The notes under the pieces were generated by a model, which saw nothing but the letters and a program-made list of their open reading frames with translations, did not search any database and was not told the origin of the DNA. Positions 9,193 through 17,064 of a DNA stretch of 35,924 bases are shown one piece after another. Source of the DNA: Rhizobium sp. (GTDB lineage Bacteria > Pseudomonadota > Alphaproteobacteria > Rhizobiales > Rhizobiaceae); assembly GCA_003527225.1 (NCBI GenBank), contig DPXQ01000038.1:70261-106184 (forward strand). The letters run 5' to 3'. Position numbers and translations under genes: made by a program. Position 1 is the first letter of the stretch; each line of letters begins with the position of its first letter.

Positions 9193-9268
9193 TGAAAGAG
9201 CCCGTGGCCGCCCGATAGAGGACCATTTGCGGGCCTCTGCCCCTTGCACACCGGCGGGAAAAAAGTCA

Positions 9269-9298
9269 TTGACTCCGGGCAGATGTGGAAATTGTCTA
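9269..9298 (+). promoter_or_regulatory. Possible promoter before the winged-helix-like gene
   Basis: TTGACT (9269-9274) and a weak TGTCTA (9293-9298) are 18 bases apart in the 187-base gap before the gene at 9380. The -35 is good and the -10 poor, so this is a tentative call. Confidence 0.25.
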
Positions 9299-9379
9299 TG
9301 GGGAAGATCACCTCCTCCCCAACAGGCCTGTTCCACGCAAGAACACAGGCAATGGCCCAACTCATCGGTCACTTGATAG

Positions 9380-10342
9380 ATGTCACAGAACTCCGTTCGA
9401 GCATTCGAAGCCATGCGGCCACTCACCCATGCCGAAATCGCTAGCCATCCTCTATTCCCTTCGATCGAAAAGCAGATCGCCCATCACCTGATCGGTATCC
9501 ATGTCCGCACCCCGCGACTGTCGCGGCTCAAGGCCTCGCATCGCAAGTGGCTGATGACCCAATCACTTTTCGCACTGAGCCTGCAGCGCACCGACGATGA
9601 CCCGCTTTCGGGGCTGACGGCCACGCGCTTCGTCGAAATCGTCATGAAACTGGGTGCGGCGAGCCGCAATACCGCGACCGGATTCCTCGCCGAACTCGTC
9701 GCCTACAAATTCCTGCGCGATATTCCCGACATTCCGGACCGCCGCGTCCGGGTGCTTGAAACCACCGAGGCGAGCAACGCCGCCATGAACAGCTGGTTCA
9801 TGGGACACATGGCCTGCCTGGACCGTCTTGACGGCGGCAACCGGGAGGCGACGGCAGCCGCCGATCCGCGGATTTTCCGCCTCGCGCAACCCTATGCCGC
9901 CGCGATCCTCGTCGAAGATCCGGATTGGCGCGATCCGCCCGAAAGCATCGGCCATTTCCTCTGGTCGGACCTGGGCGGCATGGTCCTGCACGATCTGATC
10001 GCACGGGTCGAGGCTCCTTCCCCGGACGCTGAGGCGATCGATATCGGCCCGTTGACGCTTTCCCAGCTCAGCGACAAATACATGATCTCGTCCACCAACC
10101 TGAAGCGCATGTTCAAGAAGGCAGAAACAGAGGGCCTGCTTGGCTGGCAACTGCCGCGCCGGCGGGGCAACCTCTGGCTTGCTCGTCGTTTCGTCGCTGA
10201 TTACTACCACTGGCAGTCGGCGAAATTCTGGGCGCTCGAGCAGGCGTTTCACCACGCCCTCGCGGAAATCGGACGGAGCGGCCAGCCCTCCTCCGTCAAC
10301 CAGGGCTATACGGGTCCGGCACCTGACGGCTTACCCGCCTGA
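9380..10342 (+). CDS. Unassigned protein with a winged-helix-like C-terminal segment
   Basis: I do not recognise the family of this 320-residue protein. It is soluble, with no signal peptide or membrane segment. Residues 60-125 (ATRFVEIVMKLGAASRNTATGFLAELVAYKFL) and 225-270 (LTLSQLSDKYMISSTNLKRMFKKAETEGLLGW, then RRRGNLWLARRF) each read like a helix-turn-helix with a following basic wing, so the protein may contain two winged-helix units and bind DNA. It shows no effector domain. Starts at 9380 or at an in-frame ATG at 9413 are both possible; neither has a strong Shine-Dalgarno. Its 3' end overlaps the convergent GFA gene by 37 bases. Confidence 0.6.
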   Translation: MSQNSVRAFEAMRPLTHAEIASHPLFPSIEKQIAHHLIGIHVRTPRLSRLKASHRKWLMTQSLFALSLQRTDDDPLSGLTATRFVEIVMKLGAASRNTATGFLAELVAYKFLRDIPDIPDRRVRVLETTEASNAAMNSWFMGHMACLDRLDGGNREATAAADPRIFRLAQPYAAAILVEDPDWRDPPESIGHFLWSDLGGMVLHDLIARVEAPSPDAEAIDIGPLTLSQLSDKYMISSTNLKRMFKKAETEGLLGWQLPRRRGNLWLARRFVADYYHWQSAKFWALEQAFHHALAEIGRSGQPSSVNQGYTGPAPDGLPA

Positions 10343-10719
10343 AACTTCGGCAAGGCGTCAACGAGTTCGTAGAAATCCCCCTTGTCTGCACAATAAATGT
10401 GATAGCCGAAGGAAAGTCCGGTGGGCTGGTCGAAAGCGCCCGCGAGGATCGACATGTAATCGTGACCATCCGCCCGCCAGAAGAGTGCCGATCCGCATAT
10501 ACGACAGAATCCTCGACTTGCCTTGTCGCTCGACCGGTACCAGGTGACGTCTTCTTCGCCCTCCAGGTTTATCCGGTCCAGCTCGACATTCGTGGCGGCA
10601 TAGTAAAGCCCCGTCTGCTTGCGACATTGCGAACAATGGCAGGCGATGAGCTCCCGCAATTGCCCCCGGGTGCGAAAACGCACCGCCCCGCACAGACACG
10701 AACCGCTATTCTCCTGCAT
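10306..10719 (-). CDS. GFA/CENP-V family zinc-binding protein
   Basis: The 137-residue protein has the cysteine pattern of the glutathione-dependent formaldehyde-activating (GFA) fold: CLCGAVRF, then HCSQCRKQTG, then FCRICGSALFW. These cysteines hold two zinc ions. Family members are often called glutathione-dependent formaldehyde-activating enzymes, but most have no proven activity. The start is the ATG at 10719 because of a near-perfect GGAGGGGG seven bases upstream; a longer in-frame extension to 10788 lacks such a site and runs through the hairpin that ends the upstream gene. Its end overlaps the convergent winged-helix-like gene. Confidence 0.87.
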   Translation of the reverse strand: MQENSGSCLCGAVRFRTRGQLRELIACHCSQCRKQTGLYYAATNVELDRINLEGEEDVTWYRSSDKASRGFCRICGSALFWRADGHDYMSILAGAFDQPTGLSFGYHIYCADKGDFYELVDALPKFQAGKPSGAGPV

Positions 10720-10742
10720 TATAGCCCCCTCCAGCCAGCCGG

Positions 10743-10782
10743 CAAAAACAAACCGGGCCAGCTTCTTCAAGCCGGCCCGGTT
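10743..10782 (-). terminator. Intrinsic terminator between class II DAHP synthase and the GFA gene
   Basis: AACCGGGCC (10751-10759) and GGCCCGGTT (10774-10782) form a strong stem. On the minus strand the stem is followed by TGTTTTTG, the T run expected of an intrinsic terminator. It ends transcripts from the DAHP synthase gene 24 bases before the GFA start. Confidence 0.8.
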
Positions 10783-10824
10783 CGTCAAATTCAGTCTTTT
10801 GCAGAATAGGATCAGTAGTATTCA

Positions 10825-10847
10825 TCCGCCGGAGGGCCTCCGGCGGA
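10825..10847 (-). repeat. GC-rich stem-loop after DAHP synthase
   Basis: TCCGCCGGAG and CTCCGGCGGA are perfectly complementary with a 3-base loop, just beyond the stop at 10852. It lacks a T run, so alone it is a poor terminator, but it may protect the mRNA end or help the stronger hairpin downstream. Confidence 0.5.
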
Positions 10848-10851
10848 GCCA

Positions 10852-12228
10852 TCAACCGGTCGCGGCCATCATCCGCTTTTCGTCGCGTCCGCCCTTCATT
10901 CGCTCGGCGAGCAGGAAGGCCAATTCCAGCGCCTGATCGGCGTTGAGGCGCGGATCGCAATGGGTGTGATACCGATCCTGCAAGGCGTCCGCCGTCACCG
11001 CGCGCGCGCCGCCTGTGCATTCGGTCACGTCCTTGCCGGTCATCTCGATATGGATCCCGCCCGGATGGGTGCCCTCGGCACGGTGGATCTGGAAGAAGCT
11101 CTCCACTTCCGACAGGATCCGTTCGAAGGGCCGGGTCTTGTAGTTGTTGAGCGTGATCGTGTTGCCATGCATCGGATCGCAGGACCAGACGACCTTACGG
11201 CCCTCCCGTTCCACGGCACGGATGAGGCGCGGCAGATGTTCGGCGACCTTGTCATGCCCAAAGCGGCAGATCAGCGTCAGCCGTCCGGCTTCATTGGTCG
11301 GGTTGAGCGCGTCGATCAGCTCTATCAGATTGTCGGCCGTCAGCGTAGGACCGCATTTGAGCCCGATCGGGTTCTTGATGCCGCGGAAATATTCGACATG
11401 GGCGTGATCGAGCTGGCGGGTGCGGTCGCCGATCCAGATCATGTGGCCGGACGTGGCATACCAGTCGCCCGAAGTCGAATCGACGCGGGTCAGCGCTTCC
11501 TCGTAGCCAAGCAGCAACGCCTCGTGGCTGGTGAAGAAATCGGTCTCGCGCAGGCTCGGCTGGTTCTCCGAATTGATACCGATCGCCTTCATGAAATCCA
11601 TCGTCTCGGAAATCCGGTCGGCGAGCTTGCGGTAGCGCTCGGCCTGGGGGGAGTCCTTGACGAAGCCGAGCATCCACTGATGCACGTTTTCCAGATTGGC
11701 GTAACCGCCCATGGCGAAGGCGCGCAACAGATTGAGGGTCGCCGCCGACTGGCGATAGGCCATGATCTGGCGTTCGGGATTGGGAATCCGCGCCTCTTCG
11801 GTGAATTCAATGCCGTTGACGATATCGCCGCGATAGCTTGGCAGCTCGACGTCGCCGATCTTCTCGAAATCGGATGAGCGTGGCTTGGCGAACTGGCCGG
11901 CGATGCGGCCGACCTTCACGACAGGGAGCTGCGCGCCGAAAGTCAGAACCACAGCCATCTGCAGGAAGGCGCGGAAGAAGTCGCGGATCGTGTCGGCGCC
12001 GTGTTCGGCAAAACTCTCGGCGCAATCGCCGCCTTGCAGCAGGAAGGCGTTGCCTTCGGCTACATTGGCGAGGTGCTTCTTCAAGCGGCGGGCCTCACCG
12101 GCAAAGACCAGCGGTGGGAAGGTCGCGAGCTGCGCTTCCGTCGCGTCCAGCGCCGCCTTGTCCGGATAGGTCGGAACCTGCTTGATGGGCTTCTGCCGCC
12201 AGCTGCTCGGGGTCCAATTCTGTGCCAT
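10852..12228 (-). CDS. aroG: 3-deoxy-7-phosphoheptulonate synthase, class II
   Basis: This enzyme joins phosphoenolpyruvate and erythrose 4-phosphate, the first step of the shikimate pathway. The 458-residue protein is of the class II (plant/Mycobacterium) type throughout: [29 protein letters not shown] (metal-binding Cys), [30 protein letters not shown] and [15 protein letters not shown]. Length is typical. The ATG at 12228 is preferred because AGGTGA lies seven bases upstream; a GTG three codons earlier is part of that site. A promoter-like TTGCAA-N16-TATAAG precedes it and two hairpins follow it, so it is probably a single-gene unit. The symbol follows common use for class II enzymes and is not certain for this genus. 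Confidence 0.94.
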   Translation of the reverse strand: MAQNWTPSSWRQKPIKQVPTYPDKAALDATEAQLATFPPLVFAGEARRLKKHLANVAEGNAFLLQGGDCAESFAEHGADTIRDFFRAFLQMAVVLTFGAQLPVVKVGRIAGQFAKPRSSDFEKIGDVELPSYRGDIVNGIEFTEEARIPNPERQIMAYRQSAATLNLLRAFAMGGYANLENVHQWMLGFVKDSPQAERYRKLADRISETMDFMKAIGINSENQPSLRETDFFTSHEALLLGYEEALTRVDSTSGDWYATSGHMIWIGDRTRQLDHAHVEYFRGIKNPIGLKCGPTLTADNLIELIDALNPTNEAGRLTLICRFGHDKVAEHLPRLIRAVEREGRKVVWSCDPMHGNTITLNNYKTRPFERILSEVESFFQIHRAEGTHPGGIHIEMTGKDVTECTGGARAVTADALQDRYHTHCDPRLNADQALELAFLLAERMKGGRDEKRMMAATG

Positions 12229-12283
12229 GGTCGTCACCTGTTCTCAAATCGGCAACCTGCTCCGGCTACCCATAATTCGGGGG

Positions 12284-12311
12284 CTTATAAACTCTTATAG
12301 ATGCCTTGCAA
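12284..12311 (-). promoter_or_regulatory. Probable promoter of class II DAHP synthase
   Basis: On the minus strand TTGCAA (12311-12306) and TATAAG (12289-12284) are separated by 16 bases, close to the sigma-70 consensus, about 55 bases before the start codon. Confidence 0.5.
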
Positions 12312-12427
12312 AGCCGAAGTTGCACGTCCTGATGACAATCGAGGACCCGAAAGGCACGGAATTCCGCCATTTGTCACCCGCTCGAACCTCAACGCCAGCG
12401 TGTGAGGCCTATCTGTCCGATCTTGCA

Positions 12428-12443
12428 TTTACATGAACGTAAA
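12428..12443. promoter_or_regulatory. Dyad upstream of the alpha/beta hydrolase gene
   Basis: TTTACATGAACGTAAA is an imperfect palindrome with TTTAC/GTAAA arms, followed at once by a second ACGTAA. The shape resembles MerR-family LiuR-type sites (TTTACGT..ACGTAAA) known from branched-chain amino acid catabolism genes. It lies 59 bases before the hydrolase start. The assignment to a regulator is tentative. Confidence 0.3.
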
Positions 12444-12501
12444 CGTAAGTATTTTCGGGAGAAGGCGGCGGTGCTGGCGACCGCGGGAGTGGAGGATGGC
12501 C

Positions 12502-13389
12502 ATGCAGGATCAGACCCGTATACGTGCAACAGAGATCACCTTTCCGGCCCTCGACGGCTTCCCGCTCGCCGGGACCCTTATCGAGGGTGATGGCAGTGGC
12601 CCCCTCGCCCTGATCTCTTCGGCTGCCGCCGTTCCGCGTGGCATCTACCGTCGTTTTGCTGAACATCTGGTCGCTGATCACGGGTTTCGGGCAGTGTTGA
12701 CCTATGACTATCGCGGTGTCTCCGCGTCGCGAATTCCGAAAGGCTGGCATCCAGCCCCCAGGATGATCGACTGGGCTGAAAAGGACATGCCGGCAGCCTT
12801 GGAGCGGCTGGAAACCGTCGCACCGGGACACAGGATGGTCGGCATCGGCCAATCCTTCGGTGGCCAGGCGCTGGGGCTCAGCGGCCGCGCTGATCGCTTC
12901 GAGCGCTACATGATGGTTGCAGTCATGTCCGGCCATTGGCGGTACACGAACGAGCCGGTGAAGGTCTTCACCTCGATGAACCTCGTCGGCGTACCCCTGG
13001 CCCTGCTCACCGGGCGGGTTCCGGGGTGGATCGGGCTCGGGGAAACCCTCCCCGGCCCGGTATTCCGGCAATGGGCGCGATGGGGCCGCAATCCCGACTA
13101 TTTCTTTGCGGACAAAGCCATGGATGCCGCAGGGCGTTTCGCGTCTGTCACGACCCCGATCCTCGCGATCGGCGCCGAGGACGACCCCTGGGGCACGCCA
13201 AGGGCACAGGAAGCGCTCCTGAAGATGTATGTGAATGCCCCGATTGAGCGGATCTGGCTATCTCCGCCCGGCGGCGGCCAACGGATCGGTCATATCGGCT
13301 TCTTCCGCTCGGCCTTCCGTGACACTCTCTGGAATGTCGCCACCGACTGGCTCACGGGTGCAAAGCCCGGCGTCCACGCCGCTGAATGA
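12502..13389 (+). CDS. Alpha/beta-fold hydrolase
   Basis: The 295-residue protein has the nucleophile elbow GIGQSFGG with S118, a likely acid in IGAEDDPWGT and a C-terminal histidine in GHIGFF, the usual hydrolase triad. The HG-type oxyanion loop is replaced by ISSAAAVPRGIYR, as in a family of serine-aminopeptidase-like predicted hydrolases (COG4757-like). Substrate unknown. The ATG at 12502 is chosen because GGAGG lies six bases upstream; an in-frame ATG at 12496 abuts that site, and the longer frame to 12433 adds an arginine-rich, unlikely leader. It is divergent from the DAHP synthase gene and convergent with gor. Confidence 0.82.
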   Translation: MQDQTRIRATEITFPALDGFPLAGTLIEGDGSGPLALISSAAAVPRGIYRRFAEHLVADHGFRAVLTYDYRGVSASRIPKGWHPAPRMIDWAEKDMPAALERLETVAPGHRMVGIGQSFGGQALGLSGRADRFERYMMVAVMSGHWRYTNEPVKVFTSMNLVGVPLALLTGRVPGWIGLGETLPGPVFRQWARWGRNPDYFFADKAMDAAGRFASVTTPILAIGAEDDPWGTPRAQEALLKMYVNAPIERIWLSPPGGGQRIGHIGFFRSAFRDTLWNVATDWLTGAKPGVHAAE

Positions 13390-13411
13390 GAACGGCGCGG
13401 TCGAGAGGCCG

Positions 13412-14800
13412 CTATACGCGCTCGCCGTTCTTGATCCGGTAGCTCGGGCTGTACATCGTCACCAACTCTTCCGCGGCCGTCGGATGCACGGCCATCGTGC
13501 GGTCGAAATCATCCTTGGTGCAGCCGGCCTTGAGTGTGATGCCAAGGATCTGCGCCATCTCGCCGGCATCGTGGCCAAGGATATGCGCTCCGACCACCTT
13601 GCGGTCGGCGGCATTGACGATCAGCTTCATGATCGTCTTTTCGTTGCGGCCGGAAAGGGTCGCCTTCATCGGGCGGAACTGCGCCCGGTAGACCTCGATG
13701 TCGTCGAACCTCTTCGCCGCCTCTTCCTCGCTCATGCCGACCGTACCGATTTCCGGCTGCGAGAAGACGGCGGTCGCGATGAGTTCGTGATCGGGCGATG
13801 TCGGATTGTTCTTGTACTCGGTTTCGATGAAGCACATCGCCTCATGAATGGCGACAGGGGTCAGTTGCACACGGTCCGTGACGTCGCCGAGAGCGAAGAT
13901 GCTCGCTACGTTGGTGCGCGAATACTGGTCGACGATGATCGCCCCGCGCTCGTTGGTCTTGACCCCGGCCGTTTCGAGGCCAAGCCCTTTGGTATGGGGA
14001 TCCCGGCCCAGCGCCAGCATCACCTGATCGGCGAAGAGTTCGCCATTCTTCAGGGTACGAGCGACAAGGCGCCCGTCATCCGACTTGCTTACCTCCTCGA
14101 TCACGTCATGGCAGAGGATGCGGATGCCCTTGGCTTCCATCGCCTCGTGCAGGCCGCGCCGCATGTCCTGGTCGAATCGGCTGAGGATTTCCGCACCGCG
14201 ATAGATCAGCGTCGTCTCGACACCGAGACCGTGGAAGATGTTGGCGAACTCCACCGCAATATACCCACCGCCGGCAATCACGATCGCGCGCGGCAGCTCC
14301 TTCAGGTCGAAGGTTTCGTTGGACGAGATGCAGAGCTCATGGCCGGGAAGCGCCGCGTGCGGATTGGGGGCACCGCCAACGGCGATGATGATCTTTTCCG
14401 CTGTAACGATCTTTCCGGTCTTCAGCAGCCGAACGCTGTTCGGTCCGGCGAGTTCCGCACGGGTCTCGAGAATCTCGGCGCCCGCATTGTCGAGGCCCTT
14501 GCGGTATAGGCCTTCGAGCCGGGCGATCTCCCTATCCTTGGCTTCTATCAGTTTCGCCCAGTCGAACCGGGTTTCACCGACGGTCCAGCCGTAGCCGGCA
14601 GCATCTTCGAAATGCTCCTGATACTGTGACGCATAGACGAAGAGTTTCTTCGGCACACAGCCGCGGATTACGCAGGTCCCCCCGAACCGGTATTCCTCCG
14701 CGATCGCAACCCGCTTGCCGAGCGATGCGGCCAGCCGGGCGCTGCGAACCCCGCCGGAACCGCCGCCGATCACGAAAAGATCATAGTCGAAACCTGACAT
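13412..14800 (-). CDS. gor: Glutathione-disulfide reductase
   Basis: The enzyme reduces oxidised glutathione with NADPH and FAD. The 462-residue protein has the FAD-binding VIGGGSGGVRSAR, the redox disulfide C43/C48 in GGTCVIRGCVPKK, the NADPH-binding GGGYIAVEFANIFHGLG followed by IYRGAEILSRFD with arginines suited to NADPH, the FALGDVTDR flavin motif, and the C-terminal HPTAAEE with the active-site His-Glu pair. The ATG at 14800 has AGGAG six bases upstream; the longer frame to 14824 adds eight residues with no better signal. In S. meliloti, gor follows rpiA and a DUF2059 gene in the same order as here. A terminator separates it from DUF2059, so it probably has its own promoter. Confidence 0.95.
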   Translation of the reverse strand: MSGFDYDLFVIGGGSGGVRSARLAASLGKRVAIAEEYRFGGTCVIRGCVPKKLFVYASQYQEHFEDAAGYGWTVGETRFDWAKLIEAKDREIARLEGLYRKGLDNAGAEILETRAELAGPNSVRLLKTGKIVTAEKIIIAVGGAPNPHAALPGHELCISSNETFDLKELPRAIVIAGGGYIAVEFANIFHGLGVETTLIYRGAEILSRFDQDMRRGLHEAMEAKGIRILCHDVIEEVSKSDDGRLVARTLKNGELFADQVMLALGRDPHTKGLGLETAGVKTNERGAIIVDQYSRTNVASIFALGDVTDRVQLTPVAIHEAMCFIETEYKNNPTSPDHELIATAVFSQPEIGTVGMSEEEAAKRFDDIEVYRAQFRPMKATLSGRNEKTIMKLIVNAADRKVVGAHILGHDAGEMAQILGITLKAGCTKDDFDRTMAVHPTAAEELVTMYSPSYRIKNGERV

Positions 14801-14861
14801 GAGAAACTCCTGTGGCCAATTCACGCGTCAATAGAATGGGGTTGATATAGGGTGCGTCGCA

Positions 14862-14895
14862 ACAAAAAGAAAAGCCCGGAACACGTCCCGGGCTT
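14862..14895 (-). terminator. Intrinsic terminator after the DUF2059 gene
   Basis: On the minus strand AAGCCCGGG and TCCGGGCTT form a stem around a short loop, followed by TTTTCTTTTTG. It lies 26 bases after the DUF2059 stop and before gor, and should separate the two units. Confidence 0.85.
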
Positions 14896-14920
14896 CGATT
14901 TGATCCGATGTGAACCGGTT

Positions 14921-15487
14921 TTACGGCTTCGCCGGAGCGGCCGCGGGAGCCGCCGGATCGGCGGCAGGAGCCGCCGGGGCGTCCCCGCCGACAACCTTGA
15001 GAAGCGCGTCATTGGCCTGCTTCTCGAGGTCGCGGGCAATCCCCGCCGTCCAGATGTCCGCAGCCTTCAAAAGTTCGCGAGTCGCGATTGGGCCGTCCTT
15101 GAGCAGCTTCTTGCCGGCCTCGCTGCTGTAGAATTCCGAAATCGCTTTCAATTCATCGGCGGTGAAGGCCTTCGCATAGACGAGCGCGGCTTCACGCTCC
15201 AGATCGCCGCGACGTGGTGCAAGGGCCAAAGCCTGCTCGTCCACCTTGGCGTAGATCACGTCCTGAAGATTCGGGTAAGCCTGGATCAGCTGAGTCTTGA
15301 GACGTTCGGCAACGCCAGGAAGAATGTTGTCGAAACGGTCGGTCACGCCAAGCACCGTAATCGCGGTGCGGGCGGCCTGAAGGTGTTCCGCCGGAATGTC
15401 CTGTGCCTTGGCAGAGGCACCGAGCATGACGCTCCCGACGACAATGGCAGCAGATGCTATGCGGCCGAAACCCGAATAGTTGATCAT
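14921..15487 (-). CDS. DUF2059 family exported protein
   Basis: The 188-residue protein begins with a clear signal peptide (about residues 1-28, ending SAKAQD) and continues with the helical DUF2059 domain, whose hallmark is visible in FTADELKAISEFYSSEAGKKLL. The tail (last 25 residues) is a low-complexity Ala-Pro stretch, AAPAADPAAPAAAPAKP, likely flexible. The family is periplasmic and of unknown function. The start at 15487 gives a normal signal peptide; the frame extends further upstream but those residues overlap the rpiA end. It follows rpiA by 19 bases, so the two are probably one operon. Confidence 0.85.
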   Translation of the reverse strand: MINYSGFGRIASAAIVVGSVMLGASAKAQDIPAEHLQAARTAITVLGVTDRFDNILPGVAERLKTQLIQAYPNLQDVIYAKVDEQALALAPRRGDLEREAALVYAKAFTADELKAISEFYSSEAGKKLLKDGPIATRELLKAADIWTAGIARDLEKQANDALLKVVGGDAPAAPAADPAAPAAAPAKP

Positions 15488-15506
15488 GAAATTCAATGCT
15501 CCTTGT

Positions 15507-16205
15507 CTAGTACTTTGCCTCGAGCACACGCGCGCCGGACGGACCAGCTATGATGGCGAGCGTGGCTAAATTGATGAACAGCCCGTGTTCCACGACCCCG
15601 GGAATAGAATTCAGTTCTCTCGCCAAGCCCTCTGCATCAGGAATGCGGCCAAAAGATGCGTCGATGATGTAGTGCCCACCGTCCGTGGTAAAGAATCCGT
15701 CGCCGGAGGAACGCAGCCGCAATTCGCCGGAAAGGCCAAATTTGGCTGCGGCTTTTTCAATCGCGATCCGTGTTGCGGCCTGCCCGAAAGGATTGATCTC
15801 GATCGGCAGCGGGAAGCGACCCAGAACGTCCACCACCTTGCTCTCGTCTGCAATCACGATCATCCGGTGGGATGCCGCGGCAACGATCTTTTCGCGCAGC
15901 AAGGCACCGCCGCCGCCCTTGATCAAGCGCAACTGGCCATCGACCTCGTCGGCACCGTCGATCGTCAGGTCCAGCTGCGGCAGCTCGTCCAGAGACTTCA
16001 GCGGCACACCCAGCTCGAGGCATAGACGCGCAGTTCGCTCAGATGTCGGCACACCCTCGACCTTTAAACCTGCCGAGACCTTTTCCGCCAGAAGACGGAC
16101 GAATTCCTCAGCGGTGGAACCTGTGCCAATACCGAGGCGCATTCCCTCCTCGACATGTTCCAGCGCCGCCTGTGCGGCCTTGATCTTCATTTCCCGGGCG
16201 TCCAT
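15507..16205 (-). CDS. rpiA: Ribose-5-phosphate isomerase A
   Basis: RpiA interconverts ribose 5-phosphate and ribulose 5-phosphate in the pentose phosphate pathway. The 232-residue protein shows the family motifs in order: [12 protein letters not shown] (phosphate loop), [10 protein letters not shown] (catalytic Asp) and [11 protein letters not shown] (catalytic Glu/Lys). The start at 16205 gives the usual length; the in-frame extension to 16337 adds basic residues without family match. A GGGAG lies ten bases upstream. It is divergent from gph across 152 bases and leads a probable operon with the DUF2059 gene. Confidence 0.96.
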   Translation of the reverse strand: MDAREMKIKAAQAALEHVEEGMRLGIGTGSTAEEFVRLLAEKVSAGLKVEGVPTSERTARLCLELGVPLKSLDELPQLDLTIDGADEVDGQLRLIKGGGGALLREKIVAAASHRMIVIADESKVVDVLGRFPLPIEINPFGQAATRIAIEKAAAKFGLSGELRLRSSGDGFFTTDGGHYIIDASFGRIPDAEGLARELNSIPGVVEHGLFINLATLAIIAGPSGARVLEAKY

Positions 16206-16357
16206 TCCCCGTGAGCTCCCGTCTGTTTCGTCGTGAAGCTGTTTACACGGCTCGCGATGCAAACGAAAGCCCCTTTCAATGCGGCACCGCGGTTGCATTT
16301 TGCCCGTCCATGCCATAACTCGCCTGCAAATGCCCACGAGCCAATCGGAGCCAGAAC

Positions 16358-17035
16358 TTGACCACCCCCATTATCGTATTTGATCTCGACGGCACTCTGG
16401 TCGACACGGCGCCTGACCTCATGGCCAGCCTCAACCACACGATCGCAGCCGCCAGCCTGGCGCCCGTGGGCTACGATGATATGACCCACCTGGTCGGCCA
16501 GGGAGCCCGGGTGATGATCGAACGCGCCTTCCGCCTGCGCGGCAAGCCGTTGAACGACGAGGAGCTCACCTCGCTCCTCGAGCGCTTCATCTCTCATTAC
16601 AAGGCAGACATGCCGGGCGAGAGCAAACCCTTTCCCGGACTGATCGAGACACTGACCCGCCTGACGCAGGCCGGTTACGGGCTTGCCGTGTGCACAAACA
16701 AGATCGAGGAACTGGCCATACCGCTGATCGAAAAACTTGGCCTTGCCCATCATTTCGCGGCAATCACCGGCGGCGATACTTTTGCGGTCCGCAAGCCCGA
16801 TGCCCGGCACCTGATCGGTACCGTCGAGAAAGCGGGTGGAGATCCGCGCCGAGCAATCATGGTCGGTGACAGCATCAATGACATTCTGGCGGCCAGAAAT
16901 GCCGAAATCCCATCCATCGTGGTGCCGTTTGGCTATTCCGACCAGCCGGTCGAGGAACTTGGAGCCGATCGCGTCATCCGTCATTTCGACGAACTGACGC
17001 CCGCCCTGATCGAGGAAATGCTATCGGGAAGGTGA
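16358..17035 (+). CDS. gph: Phosphoglycolate phosphatase, HAD family
   Basis: The 225-residue protein is a HAD hydrolase: motif I is [14 protein letters not shown] with the nucleophilic aspartate, motif II is AVCTNK, the lysine motif is RKPDARHL, and motif IV is [16 protein letters not shown] four-helix cap lies between motifs I and II, as in Gph. It removes phosphate from 2-phosphoglycolate formed during DNA repair. The start is TTG at 16358 with GGAG eight bases upstream; no in-frame ATG upstream or close downstream keeps motif I. Related HAD phosphatases can have other substrates, but its place beside rpiA matches S. meliloti gph. Confidence 0.9.
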   Translation: MTTPIIVFDLDGTLVDTAPDLMASLNHTIAAASLAPVGYDDMTHLVGQGARVMIERAFRLRGKPLNDEELTSLLERFISHYKADMPGESKPFPGLIETLTRLTQAGYGLAVCTNKIEELAIPLIEKLGLAHHFAAITGGDTFAVRKPDARHLIGTVEKAGGDPRRAIMVGDSINDILAARNAEIPSIVVPFGYSDQPVEELGADRVIRHFDELTPALIEEMLSGR

Positions 17036-17045
17036 GCCCTTCCCG
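17025..17045. terminator. Hairpin between convergent gph and L,D-transpeptidase genes
   Basis: CGGGAAGG (17025-17032) and CCTTCCCG (17038-17045) form a perfect 8-bp stem with a 5-base loop that includes the gph stop. It sits where transcripts from both sides meet. T runs are short, so termination strength is doubtful. Confidence 0.5.
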
Positions 17046-17064
17046 AACTTTCGGCACCCGGCCC

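Noticed and set aside
10720..10788. N-terminal extension of the GFA-family protein
   Set aside because: It runs through the DAHP synthase terminator hairpin and lacks a ribosome site, whereas the ATG at 10719 has a near-perfect one.
10960..11877. 305-codon plus-strand open frame opposite class II DAHP synthase
   Set aside because: It is a shadow of the real gene, with no start signal or domain.
12433..12501. N-terminal extension of the alpha/beta hydrolase (Arg-rich leader)
   Set aside because: It overlaps the palindrome region and the strong GGAGG site points to the ATG at 12502.
13235..14509. 424-codon plus-strand open frame opposite gor
   Set aside because: It is antisense to a textbook glutathione reductase and has no recognisable motif.
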